From NCBI GenBank assembly GCA_045546975.1, contig JAZQDV010000010.1, forward strand, positions 248,001-312,000: DNA of 64,000 nt, in the 5' to 3' direction. Under the pieces are notes generated by a model, which was not told the DNA's origin, searched no databases, and saw only the letters and a program-made list of their open reading frames with translations. Position 1 is the stretch's first letter; the number at the start of each line of letters is the position of its first letter. This document shows positions 56,738-64,000 of the stretch, in pieces. This stretch comes from SIG480 sp045546975. GTDB taxonomy: Bacteria; Bacillota; Clostridia; Oscillospirales; JAAYXM01. The position numbers and the translations under genes were made by a program.

Positions 56738-57313
56738 ATGTCTGAAGAAAAGCTTTTTGAAGAGGAAAACAACAAAAACTCACTTGCCTTGGCAAAGAAT
56801 GAAATATTCGATTGGATACAGAACATAACAGTTATTTTAACCGTAGTAATTCTTCTTTTTATGTTTGTTTTCAGGATTGTAGGGGTTGACGGGGAATCAA
56901 TGCTTCCTACACTTCAGCACAAGGACTGGCTTATTATTTCAAACCTTTTCTATGAGCCTGAAAATGAGGATATAGTCGTTGTTTCAAAGGATTCATTTCT
57001 TGACGGTAAGATGATAGTAAAGCGCGTTATTGCAACGGAAAATCAGACAGTTGATATAGATTTCCAGAGGGGAATTGTGTATGTTGACGGGGTCGCCTTA
57101 AACGAGCCTTATATAAATGACAGAACAAGAAGGCAGTTTGATATGCCTTTTCCTGTAAAGGTTCCTGAAGACTGTGTGTTTGTGCTTGGCGATAACCGAA
57201 ACCATAGTTCGGACAGCCGTGATGCCCGTCTTGGTATGGTGCATAAATCGAACATTCATGGAAGAGTAATACTCAGAGTTTTCCCGTTCTCGGAATTTGG
57301 TAAAGTAAGTTAG
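56738..57313 (+). CDS. lepB: Signal peptidase I
   Basis: The 191-residue membrane protease cuts signal peptides from exported proteins. One transmembrane helix (about 30-50) is followed by the catalytic Ser in GVDGESMLPTL. The catalytic Lys lies in KMIVKRVIATENQ, and FVLGDNRNHSSDSRD is box E. I use ATG 56738 after GGAGAG; a frame starting at 56678 would run through the terminator hairpin. The gene is followed by rbgA, a common order in Bacillota. Confidence 0.95.
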   Translation: MSEEKLFEEENNKNSLALAKNEIFDWIQNITVILTVVILLFMFVFRIVGVDGESMLPTLQHKDWLIISNLFYEPENEDIVVVSKDSFLDGKMIVKRVIATENQTVDIDFQRGIVYVDGVALNEPYINDRTRRQFDMPFPVKVPEDCVFVLGDNRNHSSDSRDARLGMVHKSNIHGRVILRVFPFSEFGKVS

Positions 57314-57323
57314 GAGACGTAAG

Positions 57324-58226
57324 ATGGATATACAGTGGTATCCCGGGCATATGACCAAAACACGCCGTATGATTTCGGAAAACCTCAAAATGGTTGATGC
57401 GGTGTGCGAAATTCTTGATGCGCGAATCCCCGTTTCCAGTAGAAACAACGATATATTTGAGCTTTCAAAGGATAAGCCGAGGCTTATAATACTCAATAGA
57501 ATAGACCTTGCAGATCCCGATAAAACAAAAGAATGGGCGGCATACTATCGCGCAAAAGGCTATCATGTTCTTGAAACAGATTCCAAAAGCGGCTCGGGGG
57601 TTTCTGCGTTTCCGTCTGCAATAAAGCAGCTTCTTCATGAAAAGATTTCAAATTACCGCGAAAAGGGGCAGGCGGGCAGGTCTGTGCGCGTTATGATTTG
57701 CGGAGTGCCGAATGTCGGCAAATCCTCTTTTATAAACCGTGTTTCGGGAAGAAACATAGCAAAAGCTGAGGATAGACCGGGAGTTACACGAGATAAGCAG
57801 TGGATTAAGGTTGACGGCGGTATTGATATGCTTGATACACCCGGTATGCTCTGGCCGAAATTTGACGATAAGCGAACAGCCTTGAATCTTGCATATACAG
57901 GTGCGATAAAGGACGATATTTTAGATATTGAATCGTTAGCCTCACTCTTTATGGAAGTTTTGTCCGACCGTTATGCGGAGAATCTTAAAGCAAGATACAA
58001 AATATCGTGTGATAATGAAGAACCGGGTTATGAAATACTCTGGAGAGCTGGAAAAATGCGCGGTTTCCTTATTTCCGGCGGCGAGGTAAACACAGAGCGT
58101 ATGGCAAAAACGCTTCTTGATGAGTTTCGTGCCGGTGCGCTTGGAAGAATAACTCTTGAAAACGTAGATGAGGCAGACCGTGAGCCACTTGAAAAAATAG
58201 AGTTTCGCGGTATGCTTTCAGAGTAA
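57324..58226 (+). CDS. rbgA: Ribosome biogenesis GTPase YlqF/RbgA
   Basis: The 300-residue circularly permuted GTPase helps assemble the 50S subunit. QWYPGHMTKTRRMI opens the protein. G4 (LNRID) comes before G1 (CGVPNVGKSSF), as expected of the permuted order, and G3 is DTPGM. A C-terminal RNA-binding domain follows. The length matches Bacillus RbgA. It lies 10 bases after lepB and 10 bases before rnhB. Confidence 0.96.
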   Translation: MDIQWYPGHMTKTRRMISENLKMVDAVCEILDARIPVSSRNNDIFELSKDKPRLIILNRIDLADPDKTKEWAAYYRAKGYHVLETDSKSGSGVSAFPSAIKQLLHEKISNYREKGQAGRSVRVMICGVPNVGKSSFINRVSGRNIAKAEDRPGVTRDKQWIKVDGGIDMLDTPGMLWPKFDDKRTALNLAYTGAIKDDILDIESLASLFMEVLSDRYAENLKARYKISCDNEEPGYEILWRAGKMRGFLISGGEVNTERMAKTLLDEFRAGALGRITLENVDEADREPLEKIEFRGMLSE

Positions 58227-58236
58227 CGGTGATTTA

Positions 58237-58863
58237 ATGGAAAACAAAAACAGTTTATGGGTATATGAGCAGGCGTACATAGACAGTGGGAAAAACTGTA
58301 TCTGCGGAGTTGATGAAGCAGGGCGAGGACCTCTTGCAGGACCTGTGTTTGCCGCAGCGGTTATATTGCCACACGGTGTTGAAATCGACGGTCTTAACGA
58401 CTCGAAAAAGCTGACGGAAAAGAAGCGCGAACAGCTTTTTGATATAATTTGCGAAAAAGCTGTTTCGTTCGGCATTGCGTCCGCTTCAGAAAAGGAAATA
58501 GATGAGATAAATATACTCAGGGCATCGCTTCTTGCGATGAAAAGAGCGGTGGATAAATTGTCTCAATCGCCCGAGGTTATACTTGTGGACGGCAATCAGG
58601 TGTTTCCGTATAATGCAGAGGTCAAAAGCGTTGTAAAGGGTGATAGCTTGTCAGCGAATATTGCGGCAGCATCAATACTTGCGAAGGTCTCAAGAGACCG
58701 CTATATGCTTGAACTTGCAAGAAAGTATCCCGAATATATGTTAGAAAAGCACAAGGGATATCCGACAAAGCTTCATTACGAATGCGTTGAGGCACACGGT
58801 ATCTCAGATATACACAGGAAAACCTTTTTCAAAAAATACAAGGGTGGGGTGCTTCTTAAATGA
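58237..58863 (+). CDS. rnhB: Ribonuclease HII
   Basis: The 208-residue nuclease removes ribonucleotides from DNA. The catalytic acidic motif is CGVDEAGRGPLAGPV, and the third Asp is in ILVDGNQ. SLSANIAAASILAKVSRDRYM and HKGYPTKLHYECV are diagnostic for type 2 enzymes. The stop overlaps the yraN start. Confidence 0.96.
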   Translation: MENKNSLWVYEQAYIDSGKNCICGVDEAGRGPLAGPVFAAAVILPHGVEIDGLNDSKKLTEKKREQLFDIICEKAVSFGIASASEKEIDEINILRASLLAMKRAVDKLSQSPEVILVDGNQVFPYNAEVKSVVKGDSLSANIAAASILAKVSRDRYMLELARKYPEYMLEKHKGYPTKLHYECVEAHGISDIHRKTFFKKYKGGVLLK

Positions 58864-59216
58864 CATCACTCCTTGTAGGCCGGTGGGGTGAGGCCCTTGC
58901 GGCAGAATTTCTGAGAAAGAAGAAATATAAAATCGTAGCAGCAAACTTCAGGTCGAGGTTTGGAGAAATTGACATTATTGCCGAGAACAAGAAGCAGGTT
59001 TTATTTGTTGAAGTCAAGCTTCGCAAAAACAAAAACTACGGTCTTGCGTGTGAGTTTGTGACTCCGGAAAAGCAAAGGAAGCTCAAAACGACGGCAGAAA
59101 GCTGGCTTTTGAAGAATCCGACAGACAAAGATTTGCGTTTTGACGTAATTGAGGTCTATGCTCCAAATGGAATATCTGATGAATTTACGATAAATCACAT
59201 TGAAAATGCATTTTAA
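58860..59216 (+). CDS. yraN: YraN-family (UPF0102) nuclease-fold protein
   Basis: The 118-residue protein has the Holliday-junction-resolvase-like UPF0102 fold. GRWGEALAAEFLRKK, EIDIIAENKKQVLFVEVKLRKN and RFDVIEVY show the acidic and Lys residues of a PD-(D/E)XK-like site. Its function is unproven, though association with rnhB is very conserved. The start overlaps the rnhB stop by four bases, so they are coupled. Confidence 0.92.
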   Translation: MTSLLVGRWGEALAAEFLRKKKYKIVAANFRSRFGEIDIIAENKKQVLFVEVKLRKNKNYGLACEFVTPEKQRKLKTTAESWLLKNPTDKDLRFDVIEVYAPNGISDEFTINHIENAF

Positions 59217-59233
59217 TTATGGGGGATTAAACC

Positions 59234-60730
59234 ATGAATTATTTCAGTACAAGAGATACGTCATTAAAGCTCAGCTCCGCTGCGGCAATAGTCCGTGGCC
59301 TGAGTGCTGACGGGGGACTCTTCTGCCCGGAAAGTATTCCGAAACTTACAGATGAGGAGAAAAAGTTCTTGCTGTCTGCGGATTATAAGAAGCGTGCAGC
59401 ATTTGTCCTAGGCAAGTTCCTCACTGATTTTTCTGAGGAAGAGCTTGTATCCTTTGCAAATAAGGCGTACAGCAGCGAAAAGTTTGATTCTGAATGCGCA
59501 GCTCCTGTTCACGCTTTGACGGATAAGCTCTCAATTCTGGAACTCTGGCACGGTCCGACCTGCGCGTTTAAGGATATGGCTTTGCAGATGCTTCCGTATC
59601 TTCTTTCTGCAGCACTCAAGAAGACGGGAGAGAAGAGAACGGCAGCGATCCTTGTTGCAACAAGCGGTGATACCGGAAAAGCGGCGCTTGAAGGCTTTGC
59701 TGATGTTGAGGGCACTAAAATCGCAGTATTTTACCCGAAGGACGGCGTAAGCAAAATTCAGGAGAGACAGATGACAACACAGGCGGGAGATAACGTCTAT
59801 GTTTCTTCCGTTGTCGGAAACTTTGACGACGTACAGTCTGCGATGAAGAAAATCTTCTCCGATGAAGAAATAAGGGCAAAAGCATCGGATAACGGATGCA
59901 TTTTTTCTTCTGCAAACTCTATTAACTGGGGTCGCGCAGTACCTCAGATTGCATATTACGTATCAGGTTATTTTGACCTTCTTGCAAGTGGGAAAATCAG
60001 CGAGAACGACGAAATAAATGTGTGCGTTCCAACTGGTAATTTCGGAAACATTCTTGCGGCATACTATGCAAGAGAAATGGGGATTCCTATAAAGAAGTTT
60101 ATCTGCGCATCAAACGCTAACAACGTACTTACAGACTTTTTCCGTGACGGCAAATACGATAAGAGACGTGAGTTCCATGTCACAAATTCTCCGGCGATGG
60201 ATATTCTTATTTCAAGTAACCTTGAAAGACTTATTTTTAACCTCTCGGGAAATGACGACAAGACAGTCAGAAAGTATATGTCAAAGCTCAATGAGGAAGG
60301 CGCATATACAGTAAGCGCTGAAATCTTTGAGAAAATCTCCGCGCTTTTCTATGGCGATTGCTGTGATGACAAGGATACACTCAAGACGATCTCTGAGGTA
60401 TACAATGAGCATGATTATCTCATAGACACTCATACAGCCGTTGCTGTAAACGTATATAACAGATATGTCGAGAAAACAGGCGATGACGCGGTTTGTCTCT
60501 TAGCATCAACCGCAAGTCCGTTCAAATTTGCCGACAGTGTTCTCCTTTCACTTGGTGTGAACATTGACCACGACGGCGAAGAACTTCTCACCATTCTCTC
60601 AAAAACAACAGGAAAGAAAATCCCCGCTCCACTTGCATCCATCTTCGAGAAAGAGGAGCGCTTCCGCGATACTGCAAACCGCGCGGAGCTTCCTGAAGTA
60701 GTTTTGAAGTTTACAAATGGGGAGTGCTAA
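59234..60730 (+). CDS. thrC: Threonine synthase
   Basis: The 498-residue PLP enzyme makes threonine from phosphohomoserine. It starts NYFSTRDTSLKLS and carries the Lys motif WHGPTCAFKDMALQ. LVATSGDTGKAALEGF binds the cofactor phosphate, and VPTGNFGNILAAYYARE is a second conserved region. It is the longer, fungal-like class often seen in Clostridia. It starts at ATG 59234 after GGGGG. The stop overlaps or abuts the next gene. Confidence 0.96.
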   Translation: MNYFSTRDTSLKLSSAAAIVRGLSADGGLFCPESIPKLTDEEKKFLLSADYKKRAAFVLGKFLTDFSEEELVSFANKAYSSEKFDSECAAPVHALTDKLSILELWHGPTCAFKDMALQMLPYLLSAALKKTGEKRTAAILVATSGDTGKAALEGFADVEGTKIAVFYPKDGVSKIQERQMTTQAGDNVYVSSVVGNFDDVQSAMKKIFSDEEIRAKASDNGCIFSSANSINWGRAVPQIAYYVSGYFDLLASGKISENDEINVCVPTGNFGNILAAYYAREMGIPIKKFICASNANNVLTDFFRDGKYDKRREFHVTNSPAMDILISSNLERLIFNLSGNDDKTVRKYMSKLNEEGAYTVSAEIFEKISALFYGDCCDDKDTLKTISEVYNEHDYLIDTHTAVAVNVYNRYVEKTGDDAVCLLASTASPFKFADSVLLSLGVNIDHDGEELLTILSKTTGKKIPAPLASIFEKEERFRDTANRAELPEVVLKFTNGEC

Positions 60731-61420
60731 ATGGCACTTTATACGATAGCTGATTTACATCTCTCGCGCGGTACAAACAAGCCGATGGATGTTTTCGGGG
60801 CACTTTGGGAGAATTACGAAAACCGCATCATAGACGGGTTTTCCAAGCTTTCTTGCGACGATGTAATAGTTATCCCCGGTGATGTGTCATGGGGAATGTC
60901 GCTCAAGGAATCACTTTTGGATTTCAAGCTGCTGGACTCTTTCCCCGGAAAGAAGATAATAGCAAAAGGAAATCACGACTATTGGTGGGAAACCGCAACA
61001 AAGACAAAGCGGTTTTTCTCGGATAACGGCATAACTACTATAGACATACTTCACAACAATGCTTTTGAGATAGGGGATATTGCCGTTTGCGGTACTCGCG
61101 GATGGTTTTTTGAGGAAGAAACGGGCGATAGCCGAAAGATATACGAGCGGGAGGTCGGAAGACTTTTGCGCTCATTGGAAGAAGCTAAAAAGCTTGGCAA
61201 AGAAAAGCTTGTTTGCTTTTTACACTATCCACCAATCTGTAAAGGTTATGAGTGTGAAGAAATAACTGATATGCTGAGTGAGTTCGGTGTTGAAAACTGC
61301 TACTACGGTCATCTTCACGGGTTGGGGCACAAAAGTGCTTTTTTAGGTGTACATAAAAAAGTGAATTACAGTCTTGTTTCTGCCGATTACTTGTCATTTA
61401 CTCCACTTTATATTGGTTAA
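60731..61420 (+). CDS. Calcineurin-type metallophosphoesterase
   Basis: The 229-residue protein has the binuclear metal site of this superfamily: IADLHLSRG, GDVSWGM, KGNHDYWW, HYPPICKG and GHLHGLGH. The family hydrolyses phosphate mono- or diesters; the substrate is unknown. No signal peptide or membrane helix is present. It starts immediately after the thrC stop, with the ribosome-binding site inside thrC (GGGGAG), so it is co-transcribed. Confidence 0.88.
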   Translation: MALYTIADLHLSRGTNKPMDVFGALWENYENRIIDGFSKLSCDDVIVIPGDVSWGMSLKESLLDFKLLDSFPGKKIIAKGNHDYWWETATKTKRFFSDNGITTIDILHNNAFEIGDIAVCGTRGWFFEEETGDSRKIYEREVGRLLRSLEEAKKLGKEKLVCFLHYPPICKGYECEEITDMLSEFGVENCYYGHLHGLGHKSAFLGVHKKVNYSLVSADYLSFTPLYIG

Positions 61421-61505
61421 AAACTACAAAAAACGGGTTTTAGACAGCGTAAAAGTGCATTAAATAACAAAAGTAAAAATTTTTCAAAAAAATATTAAAA
61501 AAATG

Positions 61506-61534
61506 TGGAAAAACAGCTTAAAATCTGCTACAAT
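61506..61534 (+). promoter_or_regulatory. Promoter of tig
   Basis: The extended -10 TGCTACAAT (61526-61534) is preceded by a weak -35 (TGGAAA, 61506-61511) at 17 bases. It lies 37 bases before the tig start in AT-rich DNA. Confidence 0.6.
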
Positions 61535-61571
61535 AGTTTAGTCACAACGGATTCGAAAGGAATGATCTCAA

Positions 61572-63098
61572 ATGAAATTGAAATCAACAGAAAAACTCGA
61601 GAACGGAAAGGTATGTCTCGAAATCCAGGTAGAGAAGCCTGAATTTGATGATGCTATGAACAAAGCATACCTCAAGAACAAGCCGAAGATTACGGTACCC
61701 GGTTTCCGTAAGGGTAAGGCTCCGAGAAATATGATTGAGCGTATGTACGGTAAGGGTATCTTTACCGAGGATGCTATAAATATCGCATATCCTGCTGCTT
61801 TTGAGGCAGCGGTCAAGGAAAGCGGCTATGAGCCGGTTGACTATCCTGAGGTAGAGCTTGTTGACATTAACGATGACGGCTTCACTGTCAAGACGACAGT
61901 TACTGTTAAGCCTGAGGTTAAGCTCGGCAAGTATAAGGGAATCGAAGCTGAGAAGCCTGCAGTTTCTGTAACAAAGAAGGATATAGACGCTGAGATTTCT
62001 GTTATGCGTGAGAGAAATGCGCGCCTTGTTACTGTAGAGCGTCCCGCAGAGAAGGATGACACAGTTGTTATCGACTACGAAGGTTTCGTTGGCGATGTTG
62101 CTTTTGATGGCGGCAAGGGCGAAAATCACAGCTTGAAGCTCGGTTCGAACCAGTTTATTCCGGGATTTGAAGATCAGCTTATCGGCAAGAGTGCAGACGA
62201 GAATGTTGACGTTAAGGTTACTTTCCCGAAGGAATACCATGCAGAAGACCTTGCAGGTAAGGAAGCTGTATTTAAGGTTAAGATTCACGAGGTTAAGGAA
62301 ACAGAGCTTCCTGCACTTGACGATGAGTTTGCAAAGGATGTTTCCGAGTTTGAAACTTTGGACGAACTCAAGAAGGATATCGAAAAGAAGATCCGTGAGA
62401 CACGTGAGAGAATGTCAAACGAGGCATTTGAGGGTGCTATCATTAAGGCAGTTGTGTCAAAGATGAAAGCAGAAATTCCTGATGTTATGGTTGAGACACA
62501 GCTTGACAACGTCGTTAACGATTTTGCACAGCGTCTCCAGATGCAGGGTATCACTCTTGATCAGTACCTTGACATGATGAAGTCTTCAATGGATGACTTC
62601 CGCAAGAACTTCCGCGACCAGGCTACAGAGCAGGTCAAGACACGCCTTGCACTTGAAGCTGTTGCAAAGGCTGAGAAGATCGAGCCGACAGATTCGGATG
62701 TTGAAGCTGAATATACAAAACTTTCTGAGCAGTATGGTATGCCCGTTGAGCGTATCCGTGGCTTTATCAGTGTAGATGCAATGAAGAGCGACCTTTATAC
62801 AATAAAGGCAATCGAGTTCCTTCGTGAGAATGCAGTTGCAACTGCTCCTGTAAAGAAGACTGCGGCTAAGAAAGAGTCTGAGACAGAAAAGAAGGCTCCT
62901 GCAAAGAAGGCTTCAACAACTGCTGAGAAGAAGCCTGCAGCAAAGAAGACAACAACAGCAGCAAAGTCGTCTGCAACAACCAAGAAGGCTACAACAGCAA
63001 AGTCATCCACAACAACCAAGAAGACTACTGCAACTGCTGAGAAGAAGCCTGCAGCAAAGAAGACAACGACTACAAAAAAGGCTGCAGATAAAGAATAA
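61572..63098 (+). CDS. tig: Trigger factor with lysine/alanine/threonine-rich C-terminal extension
   Basis: The ribosome-bound chaperone has an N-terminal ribosome-binding signature (TVPGFRKGKAPRNMIER, near residue 40). A peptidyl-prolyl isomerase domain of FKBP type follows (VVIDYEGFVGD, then LGSNQFIPGFEDQLIG). The C-terminal arms are present to about residue 420. The product is 508 residues against the usual 430 or so, because of an added tail of about 85 residues made of repeats such as KKTAAKK, AEKKPAAKKTTT and TTTKK. The tail looks like a histone-H1-like or cationic disordered tail. There is no frameshift, and base use stays normal. A terminator was not seen before clpP. Confidence 0.94.
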   Translation: MKLKSTEKLENGKVCLEIQVEKPEFDDAMNKAYLKNKPKITVPGFRKGKAPRNMIERMYGKGIFTEDAINIAYPAAFEAAVKESGYEPVDYPEVELVDINDDGFTVKTTVTVKPEVKLGKYKGIEAEKPAVSVTKKDIDAEISVMRERNARLVTVERPAEKDDTVVIDYEGFVGDVAFDGGKGENHSLKLGSNQFIPGFEDQLIGKSADENVDVKVTFPKEYHAEDLAGKEAVFKVKIHEVKETELPALDDEFAKDVSEFETLDELKKDIEKKIRETRERMSNEAFEGAIIKAVVSKMKAEIPDVMVETQLDNVVNDFAQRLQMQGITLDQYLDMMKSSMDDFRKNFRDQATEQVKTRLALEAVAKAEKIEPTDSDVEAEYTKLSEQYGMPVERIRGFISVDAMKSDLYTIKAIEFLRENAVATAPVKKTAAKKESETEKKAPAKKASTTAEKKPAAKKTTTAAKSSATTKKATTAKSSTTTKKTTATAEKKPAAKKTTTTKKAADKE

Positions 63099-63199
63099 TT
63101 TTCCATATATTAGGCATAATATAATCATCAGGATAGGCGGGAGGAGTTTTTCCTCGCGCCTATCTTTCAAAAAGACGAAAATTAAAAGGAGTGACAGTT

Positions 63200-63784
63200 A
63201 TGAGTTTAGTACCAATGGTAGTGGAGCAGACGAACCGTGGAGAGCGTTCGTATGACATTTTTTCACGCCTCTTAAACGACAGAATTATTATCCTTTCGGA
63301 AGAAGTAAACGACACTACAGCATCGCTTATTGTAGCTCAGTTATTGTATCTTGAGTCCCAGGATCCCGATAAGGACATCAACTTTTACATCAACTCTCCC
63401 GGAGGTTCAATTACTGCAGGTATGGCAATTTATGATACAATGCAGTATATCAAGTGTGATGTTTCCACTATCTGCGTAGGTATGGCAGCATCTATGGGTG
63501 CATTCCTCCTTGCAGCAGGAACAAAGGGAAAGAGACTTGCACTTCCAAACTCCGAGATTATGATTCATCAGCCGCTTTCCGGAATGCAGGGACAGGCTAC
63601 TGATATTAAAATTCATGCAGATCGTATCATAAGAATCAAATCACATCTCAACGAGATTCTTTCTGAAGTTACGGGCAAACCGATAGAGGTCATTGAAAAC
63701 GACACAGAGCGTGATAACTTTATGACTGCAGAAGAAGCTGTAAAATACGGTCTTATAGACAAGGTTATAACAAAGAGACAGTGA
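63200..63784 (+). CDS. clpP: ATP-dependent Clp protease proteolytic subunit ClpP
   Basis: The 194-residue serine protease forms tetradecamers that degrade proteins unfolded by ClpX or ClpC. The catalytic triad is Ser98 in GMAASMGAF, His123 in EIMIHQP and Asp172 in TERDNFM. The handle region INSPGGSITAGMAIYDTM is typical. I use ATG 63200, eight bases after GGAG; a start nine bases upstream overlaps that site. It follows tig and precedes clpX, the common order tig-clpP-clpX. Confidence 0.97.
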   Translation: MSLVPMVVEQTNRGERSYDIFSRLLNDRIIILSEEVNDTTASLIVAQLLYLESQDPDKDINFYINSPGGSITAGMAIYDTMQYIKCDVSTICVGMAASMGAFLLAAGTKGKRLALPNSEIMIHQPLSGMQGQATDIKIHADRIIRIKSHLNEILSEVTGKPIEVIENDTERDNFMTAEEAVKYGLIDKVITKRQ

Positions 63785-63801
63785 TTTAAGGAGCATTAGC
63801 T

Positions 63802-64000
63802 ATGTCTGATAAAAAGAACGGGATTGTGTGTTTCTTTTGCGGTGAGGTTATAGATCCAAAAACAAAGATACTTGCTGGAGTGAACGGATTTATCTGCGAA
63901 AATTGCATTGAGGCAGGTAAAGAGTATCTTGATTCGCTTGAGAAACAAAATGGCTCTGCTTCAGGTGTAAAGCAAAACGGCATCACAGTCCTCAAGCCGC
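63802..64000 (+). CDS. clpX: ATP-dependent Clp protease ATPase subunit ClpX (5' part, cut by window end)
   Basis: Only the first 66 codons are in the window. The N-terminal zinc-binding domain is clear: IVCFFCGEV, then NGFICENCIEAG, giving four cysteines in CxxC pairs. The AAA+ domain lies beyond the window. The start follows AAGGAG, and the order clpP-clpX is conserved in Bacillota, so the identification is strong despite truncation. Confidence 0.9.
   Translation, partial: MSDKKNGIVCFFCGEVIDPKTKILAGVNGFICENCIEAGKEYLDSLEKQNGSASGVKQNGITVLKP

Noticed and set aside
61584..62288. Minus-strand open frame of 234 codons inside tig
   Set aside because: It is antisense to a highly conserved gene and its product has no recognisable feature.
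1..64000. CRISPR arrays, complete insertion sequences or toxin-antitoxin pairs
   Set aside because: I scanned for regularly spaced repeats, transposase motifs and small paired genes and found none that can be supported.

Overview
The window looks like a chromosomal segment of an anaerobic, spore-forming Bacillota, most likely class Clostridia in or near the Oscillospirales. The reasons are sporulation-associated membrane and PRC-barrel genes (ylbJ, ymxH), CIRCE-controlled groESL, rapZ-whiA and mutS2 of Bacillota type, ackA, TTG and GTG starts with strong Shine-Dalgarno sites, and gene orders such as murB-rapZ-whiA-dnaE-pfkA. A bile-salt-hydrolase-like enzyme fits an intestinal habitat. The species cannot be named from this evidence. 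About 60 protein genes, two tRNAs and many hairpin terminators are visible. There is no CRISPR array, no intact transposase and no integrase.

Layout. 1-3.3 kb is a small, AT-rich accessory patch. It holds unknown membrane or secreted proteins separated by three kinds of short palindromic repeat, one of which carries a promoter. 3.3-6.2 kb has a choloylglycine hydrolase, an EamA exporter and a FliB-type cysteine-cluster protein. 6.4-11.1 kb has rpe, a SpoVB/MATE-like flippase, tRNA-Leu(CAG), and a purine permease with a phosphoribosyltransferase. 11.2-17 kb, on the minus strand, has groEL-groES, a THUMP rRNA methyltransferase and a class A penicillin-binding protein. 17-19.2 kb has ymxH, rpsB and tsf. 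20.7-31.5 kb is a long plus-strand housekeeping run: rlmB, a degenerate P-type-ATPase-like protein, era, recO, mutS2, a Crh-like HPr, uvrC, rsmD, coaD and a coiled-coil protein. 31.5-40 kb is a minus-strand run: mtaB, murB, rapZ, whiA, dnaE, pfkA. 40-53.3 kb holds a second HPr-like gene, murD, tmcAL, ackA, asnS, an aminotransferase, purB, secDF, an epimerase, nrdR and a DUF421 gene. 53.4-64 kb holds tRNA-Pro with a partial copy, an SNF-family transporter, an RluA synthase, rplS-lepB-rbgA-rnhB-yraN, thrC, a phosphoesterase, tig, clpP and the 5' end of clpX.

How the genes work together. Most of the window is translation and ribosome maturation (rpsB, tsf, rplS, rlmB, rsmD, era, rbgA, asnS, tmcAL, mtaB), envelope synthesis (murB, murD, PBP1A, flippase, secDF, lepB), DNA repair and replication (recO, mutS2, uvrC, dnaE) and protein quality control (groESL, tig, clpP, clpX). 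Carbon-flux genes (pfkA, ackA, rpe) sit among two HPr-like proteins that lack the phosphotransfer histidine.

The observations most worth checking are: the pseudo-P-type ATPase between rlmB and era; the HPr with Arg15 but Ser46 kept, plus a second His-less HPr-like protein; the repeat-bounded cassettes at the left end; the tRNA-Pro 3' half and terminator duplicated behind a hairpin; the rplS leader that can hide its own ribosome-binding site; and the histone-H1-like tail on trigger factor. I did not find convincing evidence of a wholly new multi-gene system.
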